Of a DNA stretch of 64,000 bases, positions 1-7,624 are shown piece by piece; position 1 is the stretch's first letter; every line of letters begins with the position of its first letter. The DNA is taken from assembly GCA_029977615.1 (NCBI GenBank), contig JAPOKO010000001.1, forward strand, positions 112,043-176,042, written 5' to 3'. The DNA comes from a bacterium. GTDB lineage: Bacteria > Actinomycetota > Acidimicrobiia > Acidimicrobiales > Ilumatobacteraceae. The notes below the pieces were generated by a model, which was not told the DNA's origin, made no database searches, and was given only the letters and a program-made list of their open reading frames with translations. A program made the position numbers and the translations under genes.

Positions 1-81
1 AGAGCGACGAAGTGCAAATCGAAACATTGTTGCCCCCTCCGCTCTATAACTCCTACACCATTTTGATCTTTATTATGCAGA

Positions 82-121
82 CGGTGCGCAACCCGAACCG
101 TAAGGCCCGAGTTGCGCACCG
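82..121 (-). terminator. Hairpin terminator downstream of the solute-binding protein gene
   Basis: An 11-bp perfect inverted repeat (82-92 with 111-121; core GGTGCGCAAC/GTTGCGCACC) with an 18-nt loop lies about 26 nt after the stop codon of the solute-binding protein gene. No clear U-tract follows on the minus strand, so this is a terminator by position and stem strength only. The remaining 1-81 shows no gene. Confidence 0.5.
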
Positions 122-147
122 CACATGCGTACTAGTGAACTAATTGA

Positions 148-1857
148 TTAGAGAACCGTTACTACTGGTTCGCCGGTCAACAAGTTTGAAACAACGTACT
201 TGCCGTCGTTGGTGGTGGAGAATGCACCTGGGCTGACAGGGAATGCTGTCGTCCAGACCATCCACGAAGAGTTTGCACACTCCGTGATTGGGTTGAGGCA
301 CTCTGGCCACTGTTCTGCACCAATAACGATCTTTCCGTCACCATCAACATCTGTCCACTGGTTGAAGTTGATGAATGCGGTGTAGTTGTTAAGTTCAGCA
401 TCGACTGGACCGCCAACTTTGTCTGTACGCCAGAAGCCCGACTTAGGGAACTGGAACAATGGCAAGAGGACATGATCCTCAGCCATCAAACGAAGGGCTG
501 CCTTGATGTTGTCGGCACGCTTTACAGCATCCACTTCGACGTCTGCTGCATGCAGCAAATCTGAAGCCTCAGTGTTGCACCAACCCTGTGTGTTCTGTCC
601 TACGTTGCCATTGGCATCGGTTGGAATCTGGTCACACACAAATGACGAGGTGAGGTATGCAGGATCTGGTGGAGCCGTGCTGATGTACATCGCCAAGTCG
701 TAGTCGAGTGCTGGCAAACGCTTCTGGAAATAGCAAGCTGCGTCACAGTTGTCAGCCTTTACGTTGAATCCTGCTGCTTGCAGCAATGGAATCAAGTAAG
801 CCTGGGTGCTCTCGCGACGGGTGTTTCCGGTGTTGATTACCCAACGAATTTCTGGCGCTACGCCATCCTTCGCCCAGAAACCTGAACCGTCTTTTTCCCA
901 ACCTGCATCTTCCATGATCTTTGCGGCACCTTCAGGATCAAAACTGCCAGCGAATTCATCGCCTACGCAATAGTCACCTGGCGTGATCGGACCACACTGC
1001 AACAATTTTCCAGTTGGAGCAATTGGGGTGTAGATCTGCGCAAACAATGCATCGCGGTCAATCGACTTTGAGAATGCTGCACGGAAATTATCGTCTGCGA
1101 AAGGTCCGCACTTCTGGTTGAAGTAGAACGCCTCGTAGTCGCCACCAAATTGAACTGAAGACGAAATGTTGTCTTGTGCAACTGCTTCTTCAATTCCCTG
1201 GTAGTACTGCGGATAAATGAAGTCAACGTCGCCAGCCTTGATTGACGCAATTTCAGTGTCGCTGTCAGCCTTTGGAACCATAACGATCTTTGGTGTAACC
1301 GCTTTGTCAGTACCCCAATAGTTTTCGTTTGGAACGTAGACCAACTGGTCTTTGCTCCATGATTCCATCTTGTATGCACGACCTGAGTAAGGAATCATGT
1401 CGGCGAAATCACCAGACACGTCTGCGGTGTTTTCAACTGAAGCAGCCTTAATTAATGATCCGAACAATCCCTTGTACGGTGCATAAACAGCCTTCAAGGT
1501 GACCACAACTTGCTTGTCGCTTGTTCCGGCCTCAACTGAAGTGATTTGGTCGTAACCAGTTGTTGACAATGAACCAGGTGTGTTCAACGAAGCATCCCAA
1601 GTTGCCTTGAAGTCTGCAACGGTGATTGGCGAACCATCTTCCCACACTGCTTCTGGAGCAATGTCGTAAGTAATGGTCATACCGGCACTAGTTGACTCTG
1701 GTGCTGTGTAGTCGTAGGTACGTGTTGCACAAGCATCAAGGCTTGTGAACGCTGCACCTTCGTTGCTGTCACTGCTACTGCCTGCACAAGCTGCCACTAC
1801 CAGTGACAACGCTGCGAAACCAGCAACAACTCGAGCGAGTTTGTTGGTTTTCTTCAC
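148..1857 (-). CDS. Family 5 ABC transporter solute-binding lipoprotein, apparently circularly permuted
   Basis: Extracytoplasmic peptide- or oligosaccharide-type substrate-binding component (SBP_bac_5 family), 569 aa. The GTG start follows a strong GGGGAGG ribosome site. A lipoprotein signal peptide ends at lipobox residues V21-A-A-C24. The mature protein enters almost at once at the block TYDIAPEAVWEDGSPIT (about residues 65-81), which normally lies some 80-100 residues into the family. The usual N-terminal strand and loop region (IVIGAEQWPECLNPI onward) is found instead at the extreme C-terminus (residues 510-569), after a DVDGDGK linker. Several cysteine pairs suggest disulfides. No permease or ATPase genes are adjacent in the window. 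The family call is secure; the permutation is inferred from remembered family architecture, and the substrate is unknown. Confidence 0.85.
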   Translation of the reverse strand: MKKTNKLARVVAGFAALSLVVAACAGSSSDSNEGAAFTSLDACATRTYDYTAPESTSAGMTITYDIAPEAVWEDGSPITVADFKATWDASLNTPGSLSTTGYDQITSVEAGTSDKQVVVTLKAVYAPYKGLFGSLIKAASVENTADVSGDFADMIPYSGRAYKMESWSKDQLVYVPNENYWGTDKAVTPKIVMVPKADSDTEIASIKAGDVDFIYPQYYQGIEEAVAQDNISSSVQFGGDYEAFYFNQKCGPFADDNFRAAFSKSIDRDALFAQIYTPIAPTGKLLQCGPITPGDYCVGDEFAGSFDPEGAAKIMEDAGWEKDGSGFWAKDGVAPEIRWVINTGNTRRESTQAYLIPLLQAAGFNVKADNCDAACYFQKRLPALDYDLAMYISTAPPDPAYLTSSFVCDQIPTDANGNVGQNTQGWCNTEASDLLHAADVEVDAVKRADNIKAALRLMAEDHVLLPLFQFPKSGFWRTDKVGGPVDAELNNYTAFINFNQWTDVDGDGKIVIGAEQWPECLNPITECANSSWMVWTTAFPVSPGAFSTTNDGKYVVSNLLTGEPVVTVL

Positions 1858-1899
1858 TCTCGACCTCCCCGTCGATTAGGTGGGATTTACCCCAATTGG

Positions 1900-1920
1900 G
1901 TCGGAGCACATAGCCCCGAC
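1900..1920 (-). terminator. Short hairpin between tpiA and the solute-binding protein gene
   Basis: GTCGG (1900-1904) pairs with CCGAC (1916-1920), with two more pairs inside after one mismatch. It sits in the 100-bp gap after tpiA and could end the rapZ-gap-pgk-tpiA transcript. There is no U-tract, and the stem is weak. The adjacent 10-bp palindrome CCCAATTGGG (1891-1900) could be an operator for the downstream gene instead. Confidence 0.25.
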
Positions 1921-1957
1921 ATGTGAACTAAAGGCTACTAGCGACCAGGGGTTACAA

Positions 1958-2746
1958 CTAACGAGATCGATATTGGACGATGCGCGCAAACTCGGCAGGG
2001 TCAAGGGATGCCCCACCTACCAAAGCCCCGTCAATATCAGGCTGAGCCATGATTTCAGCGATGTTGGCAGCCTTCACACTTCCGCCATATTGCAATCTGA
2101 TTGCACTTGAAGCCTTATCGCCCGAGGTTTCCTGCACCTGGGCACGGATGGCACCAATAACCGCTTGAGCATCGCCAGCAGTGGCAGTTCTCCCAGTGCC
2201 AATGGCCCAAATCGGTTCATAGGCGATGACCATGTTGCAGACTTGGTCAACCGTGCGACCGACCAGTGCTGCACGCACCTGCCCGATAACTTTCTCGGTC
2301 GTTTTTCCTGCTTCACGCTCTTCGAGCGTCTCACCAACACAGACGATCGGATACATATTCAGTTTCTGAACGGTGGTTATCTTTTTTGAAACATCAGCGT
2401 CAGTTTCTCCGAAAAGCTCTCGTCGTTCACTATGCCCCACGATTACGTACTGGACGCCAAGCTTGGCAAGAAAGGAGGCAGCAACCTCTCCGGTGAATGC
2501 TCCCTTTTCCTCCCAGTGACAGTTTTGTGCACCAAGATGAATTCTTAACTCATCTGCATCTATCAAGGTTTGCACACTGCGAATGTCGGTAAATGGCGGG
2601 TGAATTGAAACGTCAACGGCGCTGTAGTCATCCTTCGTAAGCAGATATGCAAGTTTTTGCAAACTTTGAATTGCCTCGAAATGATTATTATGCATTTTCC
2701 AGTTACCGCTTATTAGTGGCTTTCGATACACAGTGCTATCTGGCAT
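1958..2746 (-). CDS. tpiA: Triosephosphate isomerase
   Basis: Interconverts dihydroxyacetone phosphate and glyceraldehyde 3-phosphate in cytosolic glycolysis and gluconeogenesis. The 262-aa TIM barrel carries GNWKM (catalytic K17), the VGHSERR loop (H105), AYEPIWAIGTG (catalytic E177) and the phosphate loop YGGSV...GALVGGAS. The ATG at 2746 was chosen over an upstream in-frame ATG because family members begin just before the GNWKM strand and a GAGGAG ribosome site lies 8 nt upstream. The start lies inside the end of pgk (11-bp overlap), which implies translational coupling. It is the last gene of gap-pgk-tpiA; secG, which often follows in actinobacteria, is not here. Confidence 0.97.
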   Translation of the reverse strand: MPDSTVYRKPLISGNWKMHNNHFEAIQSLQKLAYLLTKDDYSAVDVSIHPPFTDIRSVQTLIDADELRIHLGAQNCHWEEKGAFTGEVAASFLAKLGVQYVIVGHSERRELFGETDADVSKKITTVQKLNMYPIVCVGETLEEREAGKTTEKVIGQVRAALVGRTVDQVCNMVIAYEPIWAIGTGRTATAGDAQAVIGAIRAQVQETSGDKASSAIRLQYGGSVKAANIAEIMAQPDIDGALVGGASLDPAEFARIVQYRSR

Positions 2747-3851
2747 TTGGTGCTCCTCGTAATGCGGCAAGACCAGGAAGGTCGCCAAGTTCTAAGAATT
2801 CAAGTGATGCGCCACCGCCAGTTGAAACATGATCCACTTCATCATCAAGATTGAATTGTGCAAGGGCAGCTGCGGAGTCACCACCGCCTACAACAGTAAA
2901 TGCTTTCGTGTCAGCAACGGCTTGCGCGACAGTTTTCGTACCAGAGGCAAAACGTGGATCCTCGAACATCCCCATCGGACCATTCCAAAACACAGATCGC
3001 GCGTCCATGATGATGTCAGTAAATGCGGCTGCAGAGCCTGGACCAATGTCTAAACCTTTTGCACCATCTGGTAATCGAATGCCAAAGGTTTGATATACAC
3101 CCTGCGCGTCAAGACCGATGATGTCTTCTGGCAGATGAATAGGGACTGATCCGGCAAGCAGTTGTTTACAAATATCAATTTGATCCCGTTCACAAATGGA
3201 AGCTCCAACGGGGTAACCCTGCGCTGCAAGAAAGGTGAAGCACATTCCCCCACCAATAATGAAGGCGTCAACTCGCTGTTGAAGAGCTTCAATAACACCA
3301 ATCTTGTCGCTTACTTTTGCTCCACCGAGCACGGCAACAAATGGTCGTTTCGGCTTCTCGCGCAGGTCGCCCAATACATCAACTTCCCGTTGCAACAATC
3401 TTCCAGCAGCAGATGGCAACGTAAGTGATGGACCGACAATTGAGGCGTGCGAACGGTGCGCGGCACCAAAAGCATCATCTACGTACATGTCAATGCCTTG
3501 AATCAACTGTTGAACAAAAGCGGGATCGTTTCCTTCCTCGCCTGGATTAAACCTCAGGTTCTCCAGCAGTTCGACACCAGGGGCCAACTCCGCCAAACGG
3601 GCGCGAACTGGAGCCATGGAGTACTTCACATTTGGCGACCCTTTAGGACGACCAAGATGACTGGCGCAGACAACATGGGCTCCGCGACTGGTTAGGTACT
3701 CGATCGTCGGTAGTGCTGCTCTAATTCGAAAATCGTCCGTGATTGTGCGCGCCTCATCAGGGCCCTCCATGGGAACGTTGAAGTCTGTTCGAACAAGGAC
3801 ACGTTTACCCGATACGTCACCGAGATCTTCTAGCGATGGAACCCGAGACAT
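2736..3851 (-). CDS. pgk: Phosphoglycerate kinase
   Basis: Transfers phosphate from 1,3-bisphosphoglycerate to ADP, the first ATP-yielding step of glycolysis. At 371 aa it is slightly short for the family (about 390-415). Substrate-binding RTDFNVP (residues 21-27), HLGRPKG, GGAKVSDKI and the C-terminal nucleotide-site block VGGGDSAAA...STGGGASLEFLE are all present. It begins 9 bp downstream of gap and overlaps tpiA by 11 bp, so the three genes form one operon. All key residues appear intact. Confidence 0.97.
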   Translation of the reverse strand: MSRVPSLEDLGDVSGKRVLVRTDFNVPMEGPDEARTITDDFRIRAALPTIEYLTSRGAHVVCASHLGRPKGSPNVKYSMAPVRARLAELAPGVELLENLRFNPGEEGNDPAFVQQLIQGIDMYVDDAFGAAHRSHASIVGPSLTLPSAAGRLLQREVDVLGDLREKPKRPFVAVLGGAKVSDKIGVIEALQQRVDAFIIGGGMCFTFLAAQGYPVGASICERDQIDICKQLLAGSVPIHLPEDIIGLDAQGVYQTFGIRLPDGAKGLDIGPGSAAAFTDIIMDARSVFWNGPMGMFEDPRFASGTKTVAQAVADTKAFTVVGGGDSAAALAQFNLDDEVDHVSTGGGASLEFLELGDLPGLAALRGAPNAR

Positions 3852-3860
3852 GAATATCGG

Positions 3861-4874
3861 TTACTTAGAGGAACCAATGTGTTTGGTGAGATCAACGAGA
3901 CGGTTTGAATATCCCCACTCATTGTCATACCAGCCAAGAACCTTCACAAGATTGCCCATGACCATCGTGAGATCACTGTCGAATACGCATGAATGTGGAT
4001 TCGTAACAATGTCACTCGACACGATCGGTGCATCTGTGTACTCAAGCACACCCTTTAACGATCCTTCAGCGGCCTTCTTGAACGCAGCATTGATTTCGTC
4101 TTTTGATGGCGTTGACTTGAGAATCGCCACGAAGTCGGTAATTGAGCCTGTTGGGACTGGAACACGAAGAGAAGTTCCGTCCAACTTCCCCTTCATTGAT
4201 TCGAGCACAAGGCTTGTTGCGCGGGCAGCGCCTGTTCCTGTCGGGGTGATATTGATTGCAGCGCCACGCGCACGTCGCAAATCGCTATGAGGACCGTCAA
4301 CAAGTTGCTGGTCTCCCGTGTATGCGTGAATTGTCGTCATCAACCCTTTTTCCACTCCGAATGCGTCGTCGAGCACCTTCACCATTGGTACGAAGCAGTT
4401 GGTTGTGCAACTTGCATTGGAAACCACCTTGTGTTTGCTTCGGTCGAAGTCTTGATGATTCACTCCATAGACAAAAGTTGCATCTGCACCAGCAGACGGC
4501 GCAGACACGATGACGATTGGAGCTCCAGCTTCAAGGTGAGTCGCTGCCTTGTCACGATCAGTGAAGAATCCTGTTGACTCAATCACAACGTCCACACCAA
4601 GCGATGCCCAAGGAAGATCTTTTGGGTCACGGTGTTGGAGAACCTTCAATACTTTGCCGTCAATGCTGATTCCGTCATCAACCGGTTTGATGTCGTTTGG
4701 CAAAATGCCAAGCACCGAGTCGTACTTGAGCAGATGGGCCATGGTCTTGATGTTGCCGAGGTCATTAACCGCAACTATCTCTATTGGAGCATTTGCTGCC
4801 TGCACTGCACGGAAGAAGTTGCGACCGATGCGACCGAAACCATTGATACCTACGCGAATTGGTGTGTTTGCCAT
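3861..4874 (-). CDS. gap: Type I glyceraldehyde-3-phosphate dehydrogenase
   Basis: Oxidises glyceraldehyde 3-phosphate to 1,3-bisphosphoglycerate with NAD. The Rossmann fold begins VGINGFGRIGR. D38 in AVNDL favours NAD over NADP. The catalytic block is SNASCTTNC (C156) with H183 in TIHAYTGDQ, and the C-terminus has WYDNEWGYSNRL. The ATG at 4874 gives a 337-aa protein with family-typical N-terminus; in-frame ATG 4886 and TTG 4892 are alternatives, none with a clear Shine-Dalgarno. A TAATGT box 8 nt upstream fits near-leaderless initiation at 4874. In most actinobacteria yvcK and whiA lie between rapZ and gap; here only 26 bp separate them. Confidence 0.95.
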   Translation of the reverse strand: MANTPIRVGINGFGRIGRNFFRAVQAANAPIEIVAVNDLGNIKTMAHLLKYDSVLGILPNDIKPVDDGISIDGKVLKVLQHRDPKDLPWASLGVDVVIESTGFFTDRDKAATHLEAGAPIVIVSAPSAGADATFVYGVNHQDFDRSKHKVVSNASCTTNCFVPMVKVLDDAFGVEKGLMTTIHAYTGDQQLVDGPHSDLRRARGAAINITPTGTGAARATSLVLESMKGKLDGTSLRVPVPTGSITDFVAILKSTPSKDEINAAFKKAAEGSLKGVLEYTDAPIVSSDIVTNPHSCVFDSDLTMVMGNLVKVLGWYDNEWGYSNRLVDLTKHIGSSK

Positions 4875-4882
4875 AGAGGCAG

Positions 4883-4888
4883 ACATTA
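4883..4888 (-). promoter_or_regulatory. Candidate -10 element (TAATGT) for gap
   Basis: TAATGT on the minus strand ends 8 nt before the chosen ATG of gap, which has no Shine-Dalgarno sequence. It fits the actinobacterial TANNNT -10 consensus and a very short or absent leader. It is weaker than other examples in this window because the spacing is 8 rather than 6-7 nt. Confidence 0.3.
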
Positions 4889-4900
4889 GCAACCGAGCGA

Positions 4901-5752
4901 CTATCTCGCGATATCTCTGTGAATAACCCGTGGATGGTGCCCAAATTGGACGAACTTTTTGCCAATCTCTTCTGCTATCGCAACTGAACGGTGTCTGCCA
5001 CCAGTACAGCCAATTGCGACTGTTAGGTAACTCTTCCCTTCCGCTCGATAAGCCGGTATGAGCATCCCAAATAGAGCATCAATCTTGTCGATGAATTCAA
5101 TCGCTAGCGGTTGCTGCAACACGAAGTCTGAAACTTGCTGATCCAAACCACTCAGAGGGCGCAAATTGTCGTCCCAGTGGGGATTAGGCAAAAAGCGCAC
5201 ATCTAAAACCAAATCAACATCAAGTGGGATTCCATGTTTATATCCGAACGACTCTACGGTGAGCTGCATCACATCTTTTCCACCAACAGGCGCAAAGAGA
5301 TCGTGTATCTGCGACTTCAACTGGTGGACATTAAGCGAGGAAGTATCAATGACTAAATCAGCCGAACCTTTAACCAATTCAAGCATTGAACGCTCTTTAA
5401 GGATTGCTTCTTCAACGCTTACCTGCGCACTACTTAATGGGTGCTTGCGCCGTGTCGCGCCGTAGCGCTTTACTAACTCAGAAGTTGAAGCATCTAAGTA
5501 CAAAATTCGCACTCGGTGTCCTGCTTCGCGCAAATTTGCAACAACATCTATTGCGTTCGTTTGGTTCGACGGAGTACCAAGCACAAGCGCTAGCTGTAAA
5601 TCACCCTCACCGTTCTCTGCAAGCTCTACTACCTTGTCGACAAGAGCAATAGGCATGTTGTCAACGACAAACCAGCCGAGATCCTCGAGGTCATCCGCTG
5701 CCTGTGAACGACCGGCTCCTGATAACCCAACGATAAGCAAAATATCGGCCAC
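4901..5752 (-). CDS. rapZ: RNase adapter / nucleotide-binding protein RapZ
   Basis: Member of the RapZ (YvcJ) P-loop family, 283 aa, GTG start. Walker A is GLSGAGRS (residues 9-16), VVDNMP follows the first strand, and the conserved C-terminal block CTGGRHRS (about 249) is present. In E. coli RapZ directs RNase E to the sRNA GlmZ; in actinobacteria its role is less clear. It starts 9 bp after uvrC, so it is cotranscribed with the repair gene as in other actinobacteria. The usual downstream partners yvcK and whiA are absent here. Confidence 0.93.
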   Translation of the reverse strand: MADILLIVGLSGAGRSQAADDLEDLGWFVVDNMPIALVDKVVELAENGEGDLQLALVLGTPSNQTNAIDVVANLREAGHRVRILYLDASTSELVKRYGATRRKHPLSSAQVSVEEAILKERSMLELVKGSADLVIDTSSLNVHQLKSQIHDLFAPVGGKDVMQLTVESFGYKHGIPLDVDLVLDVRFLPNPHWDDNLRPLSGLDQQVSDFVLQQPLAIEFIDKIDALFGMLIPAYRAEGKSYLTVAIGCTGGRHRSVAIAEEIGKKFVQFGHHPRVIHRDIAR

Positions 5753-5761
5753 AAGAGAAGG

Positions 5762-7621
5762 CTACCCGTGCAGGTGTTTATAGATGTCACGGGCAACAGA
5801 CTCAGGAAGCCAGCCGAGTGACAACAAATTGTCTAGCGACGCCTTTTTGACAGCAGCAACAGATCCAAAATGCGCAACGAGTTTCTTCTTTCGAGCTTCA
5901 CCTAGCCCCTGTATTCCGTCGAGTGCCCCCTTGGTCATCCGTTTACCGCGCAATTCGCGATGGAACGAATTGGCAAACCTGTGGGCTTCATCTCGGATAA
6001 CTTGCAACATGAACAGTGCATCACTTCCACGAGGCACATCTACGGCATTTGATCTGTTGGGGATGAATACTTCTTCGAGGCGTTTTGCTAATGAAGCAAC
6101 TGGGATCTCATGTTCTAGGCCAAGTTCACTGATGACTTCCATAGCGACACTTAATTGCCCTTTACCACCGTCAACCAAAATGAGCTGCGGGGGATAAGCG
6201 AATTTTCCTGGTTTGTCACCACGTTTTTCAACCGGTAAATCGCGCTCAGCGATATATGCGGAAAGTCTGCGAGTGAGTACTTCCTTCATAGCGGCATAGT
6301 CATCGTTCCCAGGCACATCCTTGACCTTAAATTTGCGATATTCGCGTTTCATGGGTAATCCATCTTCAAGCACCACCATGCTGCCGACATAATCAGTCCC
6401 CTGAAGATGCGCCATGTCGTAACACTCAATACGCAGGGGCGCTTCTGGAAGGTTGAGTAAATCTTGTAATTCGGTAAGTGCACGACTACGGCTGTTGTGA
6501 TCAGATGCACGCTTCATCCGATGACGCGCAAATTCATCAGTTGCGTTCTTTACAACGGTTGCAAGCAGCTCTCTCTTGTCGCCGCGTGTTGGAACACGAA
6601 TCTCCACTTTGGTTCCACGCTCTCTTGCAAGCCACTCTTCCATTGCACTCAAACTTTCGGGTGCCTGAGATACCAATACCTCCTTCGGAACACCTAAAGG
6701 TGGCGTATCGCCGTAAATGCTTTCAAGGATTCGATCCATCAATTGACCTGAACTCACGTCTTCAACTTTGTCGAGTATGAATCCGTTTCGACCCATAACC
6801 CTTCCACGGCGAACGTAAAACACCTGTACCGAAGCCTCAAATTCGTCATCTGCAATTCCAACAACATCGATGTTCTCGGACTGATCACCAACCATCTGTT
6901 GCCGCTCGAGTGCCTTATGAATATGGGTGAGTCGATCTCTAAACACTGCAGCACGTTCATAGTCCTGCCTGCTTGAAGCTTCTTTCATTTCTAATTCAAT
7001 TTTGCTGACTATTTCGTCGGAATCACCATTAAGAAATCGTTGCAGATCATGCACATACTTTGAATATTGATCATTTTCGACATTGCCGACACATGGTCCG
7101 CTGCACTTCTCAATATGAAATAACAAACATGGGCGCCCAAGTCTATTGTGTTGTTTAAAGACACCATTCGAACACGTACGAACCGGAAAGGTGCGGAGCA
7201 CAAGTTCAAGGGTGTCTCGAATAACCCAGGCATTGACATAAGGGCCGAAATACTTCGTTCCTTTGCGACGCCTACCTCGCATGACCATTGCACGCGGCCA
7301 CTCCTCATCGAGTGTGATGGCTAGAAACGGATAGCTTTTATCGTCACGAAGTCGGATGTTAAAACGGGGTCGATGCTCCTTGATCAAGTTGTATTCAAGG
7401 ATCAGAGCTTCAACCTCGTTACGAACTTCAATCCATTCCACACTCGCGGCGACAGACATCATTTTCGCAGTGCGGGGGTGAAGTGTATGAGGTTCAGCAA
7501 AATAGCTGCCCACGCGCGATCGCAGATTTATAGCTTTGCCAACGTAAATAACTCCGCCCTGTTCGTCTTTGAACTGATACGACCCTGGTGTATCAGGAAT
7601 AGGTATCGAAGGACGCTGCAC
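5762..7621 (-). CDS. uvrC: Excinuclease ABC subunit C
   Basis: Nuclease that makes both incisions in nucleotide excision repair after UvrB loading. The 619-aa protein has the N-terminal GIY-YIG domain (PGSYQFKD...VIYVGKA, residues about 13-90), a UVR motif that contacts UvrB (about 200-235), the RNase H-like endonuclease domain (IECYDMAHLQG) and C-terminal helix-hairpin-helix repeats (IQGLGEARKKKL). The GTG start lies 3 nt after the uvrA stop with only a weak AAGAAG upstream, so translation is probably coupled to uvrA. Confidence 0.96.
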   Translation of the reverse strand: MQRPSIPIPDTPGSYQFKDEQGGVIYVGKAINLRSRVGSYFAEPHTLHPRTAKMMSVAASVEWIEVRNEVEALILEYNLIKEHRPRFNIRLRDDKSYPFLAITLDEEWPRAMVMRGRRRKGTKYFGPYVNAWVIRDTLELVLRTFPVRTCSNGVFKQHNRLGRPCLLFHIEKCSGPCVGNVENDQYSKYVHDLQRFLNGDSDEIVSKIELEMKEASSRQDYERAAVFRDRLTHIHKALERQQMVGDQSENIDVVGIADDEFEASVQVFYVRRGRVMGRNGFILDKVEDVSSGQLMDRILESIYGDTPPLGVPKEVLVSQAPESLSAMEEWLARERGTKVEIRVPTRGDKRELLATVVKNATDEFARHRMKRASDHNSRSRALTELQDLLNLPEAPLRIECYDMAHLQGTDYVGSMVVLEDGLPMKREYRKFKVKDVPGNDDYAAMKEVLTRRLSAYIAERDLPVEKRGDKPGKFAYPPQLILVDGGKGQLSVAMEVISELGLEHEIPVASLAKRLEEVFIPNRSNAVDVPRGSDALFMLQVIRDEAHRFANSFHRELRGKRMTKGALDGIQGLGEARKKKLVAHFGSVAAVKKASLDNLLSLGWLPESVARDIYKHLHG

Positions 7622-7624
7622 TGC

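Noticed and set aside
300..320. EF-hand-like calcium loop DVDGDGKIVIGAE in the solute-binding protein
   Set aside because: The acidic residue expected at loop position 12 falls at position 13, so a genuine EF-hand is doubtful; it is treated as a linker.
963..1379. Long overlapping frames inside real genes, such as a 138-residue frame in the solute-binding protein gene
   Set aside because: No domain or plausible composition; they are shadows of the true frame, as are the similar frames throughout the window.
1891..1900. Palindrome CCCAATTGGG upstream of the solute-binding protein gene
   Set aside because: A 10-bp palindrome can occur by chance and there is only one copy; mentioned as a possible operator, not called.
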